The position numbers and the translations under genes are program-made. Source: JBKJML01 sp046596415 (GTDB lineage: Bacteria; Actinomycetota; Thermoleophilia; Gaiellales; Gaiellaceae). From it: a DNA stretch of 6,020 bases. Every line of letters begins with the position of its first letter. Positions within the stretch are counted from its first letter, which is position 1. Shown one piece after another: positions 1 through 5,182 of the stretch. Location: positions 1 to 6,020 of the forward strand of contig JBKJML010000168.1 of NCBI GenBank assembly GCA_046596415.1. The letters run 5' to 3'. A model generated the notes under the pieces. The model was given only the letters and a program-made list of their open reading frames with translations, had not been told where the DNA came from and did no database searches.

Positions 1-109
1 CCTCGACTACGTGCCGAACGAGGCGCGCCGGGTCGAGATCGACGTCGCGCTCTCGAATGCGTTGTGGCTCGGCGGCCACAACGGCTGCGTCCTCTTCGGG
101 CGCGGCTAG
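1..109 (+). CDS. fabF: beta-ketoacyl-ACP synthase II (FabF-like), C-terminal end only
   Basis: Only the last 35 codons are present; the first complete codon starts at base 2 and the TAG stop is at 107-109. The peptide begins LDYVPNEARRVEIDVALSNA and ends in a GGHNGC...FGRG tail, the typical C-terminus of FabF/KAS II enzymes, which elongate acyl-ACP with malonyl-ACP in cytoplasmic type II fatty acid synthesis. The catalytic Cys and both His residues would lie upstream, outside the window, so activity cannot be judged. Odd point: the active-site loop normally written N-S-F-G-F-G-G reads N-A-L-W-L-G-G here, which changes the Gly-Phe gatekeeper pair to Trp-Leu. It could also be another thiolase-fold ketosynthase such as a polyketide-type KS; the short fragment does not exclude this. 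It converges on the HAD gene with only 7 bp between the stop codons. Confidence 0.85.
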   Translation, partial: LDYVPNEARRVEIDVALSNALWLGGHNGCVLFGRG

Positions 110-120
110 CTGACAGCTAG
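106..120. repeat. 15-bp palindrome holding the stop codons of two convergent genes
   Basis: CTAGCTG-A-CAGCTAG is a perfect 7-bp inverted repeat around a single central base. It contains the TAG of the fabF-like gene on the plus strand (107-109) and the TAG of the HAD gene on the minus strand (119-117). There is no T-run on either side, so it is not a canonical intrinsic terminator, and with a 1-nt centre only the outer pairs could form a hairpin. It may simply reflect two TAG stops placed symmetrically. Confidence 0.6.
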
Positions 121-764
121 ACGCGGGCGAGAGCGGGCGTCAACTCGTCGAGCGACGCGAGCACGACGTCGGCGAGCGCCAGGGCGTCCGGCGCGGGGGG
201 ATAGTGGCCGTTCGGGAACGCAAGCAGTCGCATTCCGGCCGCGTCGGCGGCACGGAGCCCGTTCGAGGAATCCTCGACTGCCGCGCAGCGGTCTGCGGCG
301 ATGCCGAGCCTGCGCGCTGCCTCGAGGAAGACGTCCGGCGCGGGCTTGCCACGCGCCACCTCCTCGGAGGAGACGGTTGTGGCGAAGAGATCCGTGATCC
401 CTGCCCGACGCAGGACGGCGTCGATCAGCGGTCGGTTCGACGAGGAGGCGAGTGCCAGGATCAACTCGGGAGCCAGCCGACGCACCGCTTCGACAGCGCC
501 GGGAATCAAAGGCAGGTCGGTCTCGTAGCGGCCGAGCATCCGCCTCACCACCTCGTCGTTGATCTCCTCGGGCTCCTCGACGAGTGCCAGCTCGTCGTGC
601 ATGTAGCGCGACCACTCGGTCGAGCTCAGCCCCATCATGTCTGCCTGCGCCCGGTTGCTCCAGCGCCCGCCGCGCTCCCGTACGAGCTCCTCGCGCACCT
701 CGTCCCACACCTGCTCGGTGTCCACGAGCACACCGTCCATGTCGAAGACGACCGCCTCGATCAT
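117..764 (-). CDS. HAD-superfamily hydrolase, beta-phosphoglucomutase-like (subfamily I)
   Basis: A 215-residue cytoplasmic protein with all four HAD motifs. Motif I is FDMDGVLVDTE, with nucleophile Asp8 and acid/base Asp10. Motif II is ASSSN (106-110). Motif III is Lys140 in GKPAPDVF. Motif IV is VEDSSNG, with Glu164-Asp165 for Mg binding. Residues about 16-85 are a helical cap inserted after motif I, as in subfamily I enzymes such as beta-phosphoglucomutase and small sugar-phosphate phosphatases. The length matches the family (about 210-230). The chosen start is ATG at 764: its bases overlap the TGA of the upstream flavin reductase gene as ATGA, the protein begins right at motif I, and the longer frame upstream adds only Arg-rich sequence. 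No Shine-Dalgarno is visible, which fits translational coupling. The substrate cannot be read from the sequence; phosphatase versus mutase is undecided. Confidence 0.92.
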   Translation of the reverse strand: MIEAVVFDMDGVLVDTEQVWDEVREELVRERGGRWSNRAQADMMGLSSTEWSRYMHDELALVEEPEEINDEVVRRMLGRYETDLPLIPGAVEAVRRLAPELILALASSSNRPLIDAVLRRAGITDLFATTVSSEEVARGKPAPDVFLEAARRLGIAADRCAAVEDSSNGLRAADAAGMRLLAFPNGHYPPAPDALALADVVLASLDELTPALARV

Positions 765-1234
765 TGGAGGTCGTAGGCGCCGTCGAGGCGAAGTAACGGT
801 GGCGCGTCGGCTCCGAGCTCGACTCGCTCGACCGCGCCGACGAAGAAGCTGTGGGTGCCGGCGTCGTGCTCGGCCGCGAGCGCGCAGTCGATCCACGCGA
901 GCGCTCCGGCGAGCAGCGGCCCGCGGGCGCCCGGCCGCGACTCGATTCCCTGCCAGAGGACGAGCGGAGGCACCCCCCGGGCGAAGTGCTGGGCGAGATC
1001 CTCTTGTCCGGCGGCGAGCAGCGACAGGGCAAAGCCATCCGCCTCGCGAAGGAGCTCGTGCAGCGCCGCCTGCCGCGAGACGGCGAGGCCGAGCAGCGGT
1101 GGCTCAAGCGAGAGCGAGACGAGCGAGGCCAGGGTCAGGCCGAGCGGCTGCCCTGCGCCGACGTCGACGGTTGCGACCGCGACGCCGGTCGGGAACCTGC
1201 GCATCGCCGCCCGAAGCTCGTCGCCGGTCGCCAC
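761..1234 (-). CDS. flavin reductase-like, FMN-binding split-barrel protein
   Basis: A 157-residue protein of the flavin reductase-like domain family (HpaC/ActVB type). Members use NAD(P)H to reduce free flavin for a partner monooxygenase, or bind FMN tightly. Visible family signatures are MRRFPTGVAVAT (11-22), the flavin-phosphate loop region GLTLASLVSLSLEPPLLGL (32-50), FALSLLAAGQEDLAQHFA (68-85), the ALAWIDC strand (111-117), THSFFVGAVERVE (127-139) and the closing PPLLRLDGAY. Length matches the family. The usual Gly-Asp-His of the C-terminal part is Gly-Thr-His here (126-128). The start is GTG at 1234; no Shine-Dalgarno precedes it, but TAGCAT lies 7 nt upstream, suggesting a leaderless mRNA. 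An internal ATG (codon 11) would cut off part of the conserved domain edge and is less likely. It overlaps the HAD gene by 4 bp. No monooxygenase partner is in the window, so the acceptor is unknown. Confidence 0.87.
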   Translation of the reverse strand: MATGDELRAAMRRFPTGVAVATVDVGAGQPLGLTLASLVSLSLEPPLLGLAVSRQAALHELLREADGFALSLLAAGQEDLAQHFARGVPPLVLWQGIESRPGARGPLLAGALAWIDCALAAEHDAGTHSFFVGAVERVELGADAPPLLRLDGAYDLQ

Positions 1235-1241
1235 GGCACCA

Positions 1242-1247
1242 ATGCTA
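1242..1247 (-). promoter_or_regulatory. candidate -10 element for a leaderless flavin reductase transcript
   Basis: On the minus strand TAGCAT fits the actinobacterial -10 pattern TANNNT and is followed by exactly 7 nt before the GTG start at 1234. That puts the expected transcription start on the start codon itself. No Shine-Dalgarno is present. No convincing -35 box was found about 17 nt upstream. The element lies in the 35-bp gap after the secreted-protein stop. A six-base match is weak evidence on its own. Confidence 0.4.
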
Positions 1248-1269
1248 CGGGCGGCAGAGAGCTAGACGG

Positions 1270-2187
1270 CTAGACCGCCTTGCAGAGCGGGTCGCCGGCG
1301 AGGAACTCCTTCTGGAACTGGTGCAGCTCGAGATCCTTCTCCTTGTCGTAGGCGCCGAGTGGTACGCCCTCCCAGTAGATGTCGGGAGTGACGCCCGGGC
1401 CGATGATCGTGGTGCGGTACCGCTCGCCCTTGCCGACCGGCCGGGCGCCGTGCGAGTAGAAGCCGTAACAGAACTTGCCCGTGCCCTTGTGCATCAGGAA
1501 GCTGTTCTCGCGTAGCCAGCCCTTCCCGTACGTCGCGTTGAAGGTGTCGAGGTACAGGTTGCGGCCGAAGGTGTCGAGCGGCATACCGGCCGGGGTGGAC
1601 TTGAACCCATGGACGGGCTTCCCGAGGTAGGTGAACGAGCCGAACAGGTGATCGAAGGTTTTGTAGGCCCAGTTCGTGTTCACCGTCAACACCGGCAACT
1701 CGCCCTGCCAGTGGGAAAGGCGGAGCTCCCACACGGCCTGCTCCTTCGTCGCCTTCAGCCCGTAGTTCGGCAGCATCCGCTGCCAGGACTGGATCGCCCA
1801 GTAGCTGCCGTCGGAGGCCTGACAAGCAGTGAGAACCCAGTGCAGCCCGAGCTCGGCCAGTTCCGACGCGCTGAGCTCCGGGCACGCGTTCTTCAACGTC
1901 TTCCAGACGTCGCGCTTGTAGGTCCCATAGCCACCCGAGTAGTCGAGCTTGAACGACACCTGGGGGCGGGCGGCCGTCGGCGCGATCGCGTTGACCGCAT
2001 TCCAGGCGAGGACGTTCCACTGCTTGCCGCGTGCCCTGAAGCTGACGAGAGCCTGCCCGTCCTTCGTGACCTGGAGCTTGACGTTCGTCGCGTTGCGGTA
2101 GATCAGCTGGGACGCCGATGCTGCGGTTGGGACGATGGCCGCCAAGGCGACGGCGAGAATGAGCAGCGCGCGGAAGCGCAAGAGCAT
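1270..2187 (-). CDS. secreted protein of unknown family, four cysteines
   Basis: A 305-residue protein with a Sec signal peptide: MLLRFR, a hydrophobic core (about 7-20), then TAASASQ with likely cleavage after Ala25. The mature chain of about 280 residues is rich in Trp, Tyr, Phe and Gly and has four Cys (102, 122, 240, 302), enough for two disulfides after export. I do not recognise a named domain or catalytic motif. Segments that look conserved in style are ACQASDGSYWAIQSWQRMLP (121-140), MPLDTFGRNLYLDT (202-215), WLRENSFLMH (224-233), KFCYGFYSHG (238-247) and IGPGVTPDIYWEG (262-274). No lipobox, LPxTG or later membrane helix is seen, so it is probably released or wall-associated. The start is ATG at 2187, with a G-run (2197-2192) 4 nt upstream as the only ribosome-binding candidate. 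The flavin reductase gene follows 35 bp downstream on the same strand, so co-transcription is possible. Confidence 0.85.
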   Translation of the reverse strand: MLLRFRALLILAVALAAIVPTAASASQLIYRNATNVKLQVTKDGQALVSFRARGKQWNVLAWNAVNAIAPTAARPQVSFKLDYSGGYGTYKRDVWKTLKNACPELSASELAELGLHWVLTACQASDGSYWAIQSWQRMLPNYGLKATKEQAVWELRLSHWQGELPVLTVNTNWAYKTFDHLFGSFTYLGKPVHGFKSTPAGMPLDTFGRNLYLDTFNATYGKGWLRENSFLMHKGTGKFCYGFYSHGARPVGKGERYRTTIIGPGVTPDIYWEGVPLGAYDKEKDLELHQFQKEFLAGDPLCKAV

Positions 2188-2236
2188 GTGACCCCCCGGG
2201 AAGTCGTAAAAGACGTGTCCTTGGAGTTATCGGCTT

Positions 2237-2262
2237 GGCGGCGCCTGCGGTTGAGCGCCGCC
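2237..2262 (-). promoter_or_regulatory. 8-bp inverted repeat in the leader/promoter region of the secreted-protein gene
   Basis: GGCGGCGC (2237-2244) and GCGCCGCC (2255-2262) are perfect complements separated by a 10-nt loop, 50-75 bp upstream of the ATG at 2187. On the minus strand the arm is followed by AAGCCGATAAC and not a T-run, so it is not an intrinsic terminator. It could be an operator, a leader hairpin or chance in GC-rich DNA. No clear -35/-10 pair was found around it. Confidence 0.4.
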
Positions 2263-2298
2263 TCGCCCTGGGCGATCGTAGCACCGGTTTCAGGCATG

Positions 2299-2327
2299 AA
2301 AAAGGGGCGGTAACCTGCACCGCCCCT
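2299..2327 (-). terminator. Rho-independent terminator of the DUF4383 gene
   Basis: GGGGCGGT (2304-2311) pairs with ACCGCCCC (2319-2326) around the 7-nt loop AACCTGC; A2303-T2327 adds a ninth pair. On the minus strand this GC-rich stem is followed directly by five T (2303-2299). It sits about 27 bp past the TAG of the DUF4383 gene (2354), the usual place, and isolates that gene from the secreted-protein gene further along the same strand. Confidence 0.88.
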
Positions 2328-2353
2328 CCTTCAAGCCTTCTGTTCGCGCAGTG

Positions 2354-2779
2354 CTAGGCCACGCTCGTGCGGGGGCCTCTCGAGGTGATCACGCCGAGCG
2401 CGATCATCCCGGCGCCGAGCGCGAGGTGGAGCCAGTTGTCGGCCGCGTTGACCGGCACGAAGTTCGCGCCGCCGTCCTTGTCGATCACGATGCCGTAGAG
2501 CCAGAGCACCAGGTAGATGACGCCGCCGCCGATGAGGAACGTGCGCGCGCCGTCCGCCGTCTTCGCGAGTGCGATCCCGGCGACGCCGAAGAGTAGGTGC
2601 ACGATGTTGTGCAGGATGCTCACTTGGAAGATCCCGAGCAGTTCGGCGCCCGAGTTGTGCCCGGCGAAGCTCATGTCGCCGTAGTTCGTCGTGATCCCGG
2701 GGACGAACCCGAGCACGCCGACGAGCAAGAACACGATGCCGACGAGCTTCGCCAGCGATTGTGTGGTCATTCCGTTCAT
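2354..2779 (-). CDS. DUF4383 family four-helix membrane protein
   Basis: A 141-residue integral membrane protein with four predicted helices at roughly 10-29, 45-71, 79-99 and 114-132. It matches DUF4383 by the N-terminal GIVFLLVGVLGFVPG (14-28), the LLGIFQVS..HNIVHLLFG block (47-65) and the C-terminal NFVPVNAADNWLHLALG segment (106-122). The role of the family is not known; it is common in actinobacteria as a stand-alone small membrane protein. Length is typical. The start is ATG at 2779: GGAGG on the minus strand (2789-2785) lies 5 nt upstream, a textbook Shine-Dalgarno. A second in-frame ATG at codon 4 is less well spaced. The gene is monocistronic: it is divergent from the beta-propeller gene and is closed by the terminator at 2299-2327. 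Confidence 0.93.
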   Translation of the reverse strand: MNGMTTQSLAKLVGIVFLLVGVLGFVPGITTNYGDMSFAGHNSGAELLGIFQVSILHNIVHLLFGVAGIALAKTADGARTFLIGGGVIYLVLWLYGIVIDKDGGANFVPVNAADNWLHLALGAGMIALGVITSRGPRTSVA

Positions 2780-2907
2780 TCGATCCTCCCGAAAGTGGTG
2801 GGCGGCAGCAGTGTTCCTTGCCGAGGGGCTGTTTCCTTGGTGATTCGCAAACGGTGGCCGCTCGGTTCTCGCACCACCGGTGTGACGTTCGCCCGAAACG
2901 GTGACGT
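2780..2907. promoter_or_regulatory. divergent promoter region with two pairs of 19-bp-spaced direct repeats
   Basis: This 128-bp gap must carry the promoters of both the DUF4383 gene (minus) and the beta-propeller gene (plus). TTCCTTG occurs at 2814-2820 and 2833-2839, and GTGACGT at 2882-2888 and 2901-2907; each pair repeats with a 19-bp period, close to two helical turns. The second GTGACGT abuts the ATG at 2908. An 8-bp palindrome CACCGGTG lies at 2875-2882. Read on the minus strand, the TTCCTTG copies are CAAGGAA, vaguely like an ECF-sigma -35 (GGAAC), but no matching -10 was found. No clean -35/-10 pair is visible on either strand. Confidence 0.4.
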
Positions 2908-4821
2908 ATGAGGGAGGAGATGAACTTCGGCAAGCCCATCGCGTTCCTCGCGGCGCTGACCGCTCTCGCGGCCTTGGCGCTGGGCGGCGCTGCGGCCGGT
3001 GCGAGCTCGAAGGCCACTCGACTCACTGCGTTCCGCTCTTGCGGTGAGCTGCTCGGCTACGCGAAGTTGCACGCGTCCCGTTTCGTCGGCCCGTACGGGC
3101 TCGGCAGCCCGATGGCCGGTCGTGACGGGATCGTCGAGACGACGCGCGCCGCCGCGCCGGAGCAGGGCGTCGACTTCTCGGGCACGAACGTCCAGGAGGA
3201 GGGCGTCGACGAGCCCGACCTGGTGAAGACGAACGGGAACACCCTCTTCGCGGTCGCGAACGGGAAGCTGAACGCCGTCGATGTCCGTGATCCGAAGCCG
3301 CGGCTGCTCGATTCGCTCCAGCTTGCTGCCGGCTCGGAACACGAGCTCCTCCTGCACGGTGCGCGGCTGCTCGTCATCTCCCGTGGCGGCTACTGGGCCG
3401 TGCCGCTTCCCGGCATCGCCGCCCGGATGGCGCCCTTCGCGGCCGCGCAGTCCGTGCTCGCCGAGGTGGACGTCTCCGACCCGCGGCAGCTGCGCGTCGT
3501 CCGCACGCTGACGCTCGAGGGCGCCTACGTCGCCGCACGGCTCGTCGGCAGCAGCGTGCGAATCGTCTCGGCGGCTCAAATTCCCGGCAAGCTGCGGTTC
3601 GAGCAGCCGGACGGGCCGACGAAGGACGCGCTCGCGGCGGCAGCGAAGCGCAATCGCAGCGTCCTTGCCTCCTCGCGGGTCGCGAGCTGGCTTCCGTCCT
3701 ACCGGATCACGAAGGCGGGTGCGAAACCGGGGAAGAAGCGTTCGCTCGTGCAGTGCCGCCAGGTGCGCAAGCCCACGGCGTTCTCCGGTCTCGGCCTGCT
3801 CACGGTGCTGACCGTCGATCTCGCGCAGGGGCTCGAGCCAGTCGACTCGGTCGCCGTGATGACCGACGGCCGGATCGTCTACGCCTCGCCCGAGAGCCTG
3901 TATGTCGCCACCGAGCGCTGGGACGACCGGCCGAATCCGGATCAGCCGACCGACGCGAAGAGTGGTGTTACGACGGCGATCCACAAGTTCGACCTCTCGA
4001 GCCCGACGCGGACGCCGTACCGCGGCAGCGGCCGGGTGTCCGGGTACCTGCTCAGCCAGTGGTCGCTCTCCGAGCACCGCGGCGTGCTCCGCGTCGTCAG
4101 CACGGAGACCCCGGCCTGGTGGGGCGGCGGCAGTGGCGAGTCCGAGTCGTTTCTGACGACACTGCGTGACCGGGGTGGCTCGCTCGTTCAGGCCGGCAGG
4201 ATCGGCGGGCTCGGCAAGGGCGAGCGCGTCTACGCCGTCCGTTTCCTCGGCGACGTCGGCTACGTGGTCACCTTCCGCCAGGTCGACCCGCTCTACACGG
4301 TCGATCTCGCCGACCCGGAGCGCCCGCGTGTGCTCGGTGAGTTGAAGCTCCCGGGGTACTCCGCCTATCTGCACCCGGTCGGCGACGATCTGCTGCTCGG
4401 GGTCGGACAGGACGTCAGCGAGGCGGGGCGTCCGCTCGGAACGCAGCTGTCGCTCTTCGACGTGTCGGATCTGCGTCGACCGACGCGGCTGCACAAGGCC
4501 TCGCTCGGCCTGGGCTGGTCGGAGGCGGAGTCTGATCACCACGCCTTCCTCTTCTGGCCGCGTACCGGTCTCGTCGTGCTCCCGTTCGAGCAGCGCGCGG
4601 TCGGCTTCCGTGTCAGCCGCGCGGGAGGGATCGACGCGGCCGGGAAGATCGAGCACGAGCGCGGCAAGCTCGACTATTCGCCCGGGGTCCGCCGCTCGCT
4701 CGTCGTACGCGACTCGGTGCTCACCGTCTCGGACAGCGGCGTCAAGTCGAGCAGCCTCGCGACGCTCGCCGAGCGCGGCTGGGCCGCGTTCCCGCTCCCG
4801 CAGCCGGCGCCGCAACCATAG
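2908..4821 (+). CDS. secreted beta-propeller domain protein (PF09826-like)
   Basis: A 637-residue exported protein. Residues 1-32 are a signal peptide: charged MREEMNFGKP, a hydrophobic stretch to Gly27, then an Ala/Gly cleavage zone. The rest matches the 'secreted beta-propeller' family distantly related to WD40. The hallmark TNVQEEGVDEPDLVKTNGN (93-111) opens the propeller. Blade-like strands with V-D-V-S-D-P or V-D-L-A-D-P turns follow at about 187-192, 465-470 and 517-522. The block VDPLYTVDLADPERPRVLG (459-477), then LPGYSAYLHPVGDDLLLGVG (481-500), is strongly family-like, as is the SEAESDHHAFLF segment. Function is unknown; surface binding or scaffolding is a guess. Two Cys (45, 283) could pair. 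Start choice: ATG 2908 gives the longest frame, but AGGGAGGAG sits directly before an in-frame ATG at 2920 (codon 5), spaced too closely for that ATG and absent before 2908, so the start is uncertain by four residues. No intrinsic terminator follows the stop. Confidence 0.92.
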   Translation: MREEMNFGKPIAFLAALTALAALALGGAAAGASSKATRLTAFRSCGELLGYAKLHASRFVGPYGLGSPMAGRDGIVETTRAAAPEQGVDFSGTNVQEEGVDEPDLVKTNGNTLFAVANGKLNAVDVRDPKPRLLDSLQLAAGSEHELLLHGARLLVISRGGYWAVPLPGIAARMAPFAAAQSVLAEVDVSDPRQLRVVRTLTLEGAYVAARLVGSSVRIVSAAQIPGKLRFEQPDGPTKDALAAAAKRNRSVLASSRVASWLPSYRITKAGAKPGKKRSLVQCRQVRKPTAFSGLGLLTVLTVDLAQGLEPVDSVAVMTDGRIVYASPESLYVATERWDDRPNPDQPTDAKSGVTTAIHKFDLSSPTRTPYRGSGRVSGYLLSQWSLSEHRGVLRVVSTETPAWWGGGSGESESFLTTLRDRGGSLVQAGRIGGLGKGERVYAVRFLGDVGYVVTFRQVDPLYTVDLADPERPRVLGELKLPGYSAYLHPVGDDLLLGVGQDVSEAGRPLGTQLSLFDVSDLRRPTRLHKASLGLGWSEAESDHHAFLFWPRTGLVVLPFEQRAVGFRVSRAGGIDAAGKIEHERGKLDYSPGVRRSLVVRDSVLTVSDSGVKSSSLATLAERGWAAFPLPQPAPQP

Positions 4822-4836
4822 CCCGCTGAAACGAAG

Positions 4837-4923
4837 CGGCGGGGGTGGGATTCGAACCCACGGACGAGTTGCCCCGTCAACGGTTTTCAAGACCGCGCCG
4901 TTCGACCGCTCCGGCACCCCGCC
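4837..4923 (-). tRNA. tRNA-Ser(UGA)
   Basis: An 87-nt class II tRNA. The acceptor stem GGCGGGG (4923-4917) pairs with CCCCGCC (4844-4838), and G at 4837 is the discriminator base. The anticodon loop CTTGAAA (4891-4885) carries anticodon TGA (4889-4887), read as UGA for UCA/UCG-type serine codons. A long variable arm follows, as expected for tRNA-Ser. The T arm is GTGGG-TTCGAAT-CCCAC (4861-4845). The 3' CCA is not encoded. It lies 15 bp from the beta-propeller stop, tail to tail, and downstream of serS on the same strand. Upstream of the 5' end, GAGAAT is a weak -10 candidate; no good -35 was found. Confidence 0.97.
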
Positions 4924-5182
4924 GTGCCGCATTCTCGCTGACACGACCGTTTGCGACCTGGAGAGGGCTCAAAGCCCAGGCCCTGATCGCGACGGCGGGT
5001 GTTCTTGGCTGTCGGCCGCCTTGGCAAGCCGTTCGCTGCCGCGTCGCGGACACGGCCTGGGCTTCGAGCCCATGACGTGCTCGCGCGGCCGCTTTTTGTT
5101 CGAACAGGTTGTGGTTTTTGAGCCCCACCGGAGTAGGGTGAGCCGAACCGTCCAAGCGATCGTGGAGGAAGAGAGCTCGGCC
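4924..5182. other. intergenic segment between tRNA-Ser and the small membrane ORF
   Basis: About 260 bp without a supportable gene. Open frames through it on both strands are short, have no codon bias and run into the tRNA. It contains the long imperfect inverted repeat at 4965-5071, a GCGGCCGC sequence followed by five T on the plus strand (5085-5097), and a third partial copy of the repeat motif, TTTGAGCCC, at 5117-5125. TAGGGT at 5134-5139 resembles an actinobacterial -10 for the downstream small ORF, with TTGTGG 19 nt upstream as a poor -35. Confidence 0.6.
4965..5071. repeat. long imperfect inverted repeat (REP-doublet-like hairpin)
   Basis: The minus-strand reading of 4965-4982, GGCCTGGGCTTTGAGCCC, matches the plus-strand 5054-5071, GGCCTGGGCTTCGAGCCC, at 17 of 18 positions. 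The arms are therefore inverted and 71 nt apart. In a minus-strand RNA the single difference would be a G-U pair. Pairing continues in register inside: 4984-4985 with 5051-5052, then CGCGACG (4988-4994) with CGTCGCG (5042-5048). An alternative using GGC (4994-4996) with GCC (5038-5040) and an apical GGCT/AGCC (5007-5010 / 5027-5030) would extend the stem. Each arm also folds alone (GGGCT-caa-AGCCC; TGGGCT-tcg-AGCCCA). The layout of two small hairpins in inverted orientation over about 107 nt resembles REP doublets, but no REP family is recognised. Confidence 0.7.

Noticed and set aside
106..1107. A 333-residue minus-strand frame across the HAD and flavin reductase genes
   Set aside because: Ser/Arg-rich shadow sequence; both real genes in this span have full family motifs in other frames.
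1262..2320. A 352-residue minus-strand frame overlapping the secreted-protein gene
   Set aside because: Its composition is Arg-rich and motif-free, and it reads through the terminator stem. The frame with a signal peptide and ordinary amino-acid composition is the real one.
2776..4944. A 722-residue open frame antisense to the beta-propeller gene
   Set aside because: It is Arg/Glu-rich, low-complexity sequence without domain motifs and runs through the tRNA-Ser gene. It exists because high third-position GC on the plus strand removes stops on the opposite strand.
4965..5071. Bacterial SRP (4.5S) RNA, given the hairpin length of about 107 nt near tRNA-Ser
   Set aside because: The conserved GGAA-type apical loop and AGCAGCC-like internal motif are absent on both strands.
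5054..5074. Second tRNA T arm (GGGCTTCGAGCCC)
   Set aside because: The loop would not be the 7-nt TTCGANN form between two 5-bp stems, and no acceptor, anticodon or D arm can be placed around it.
4965..5100. Integron attC site
   Set aside because: No GTTRRRY / RYYYAAC core boxes flank the palindrome, and no cassette or integrase is present.
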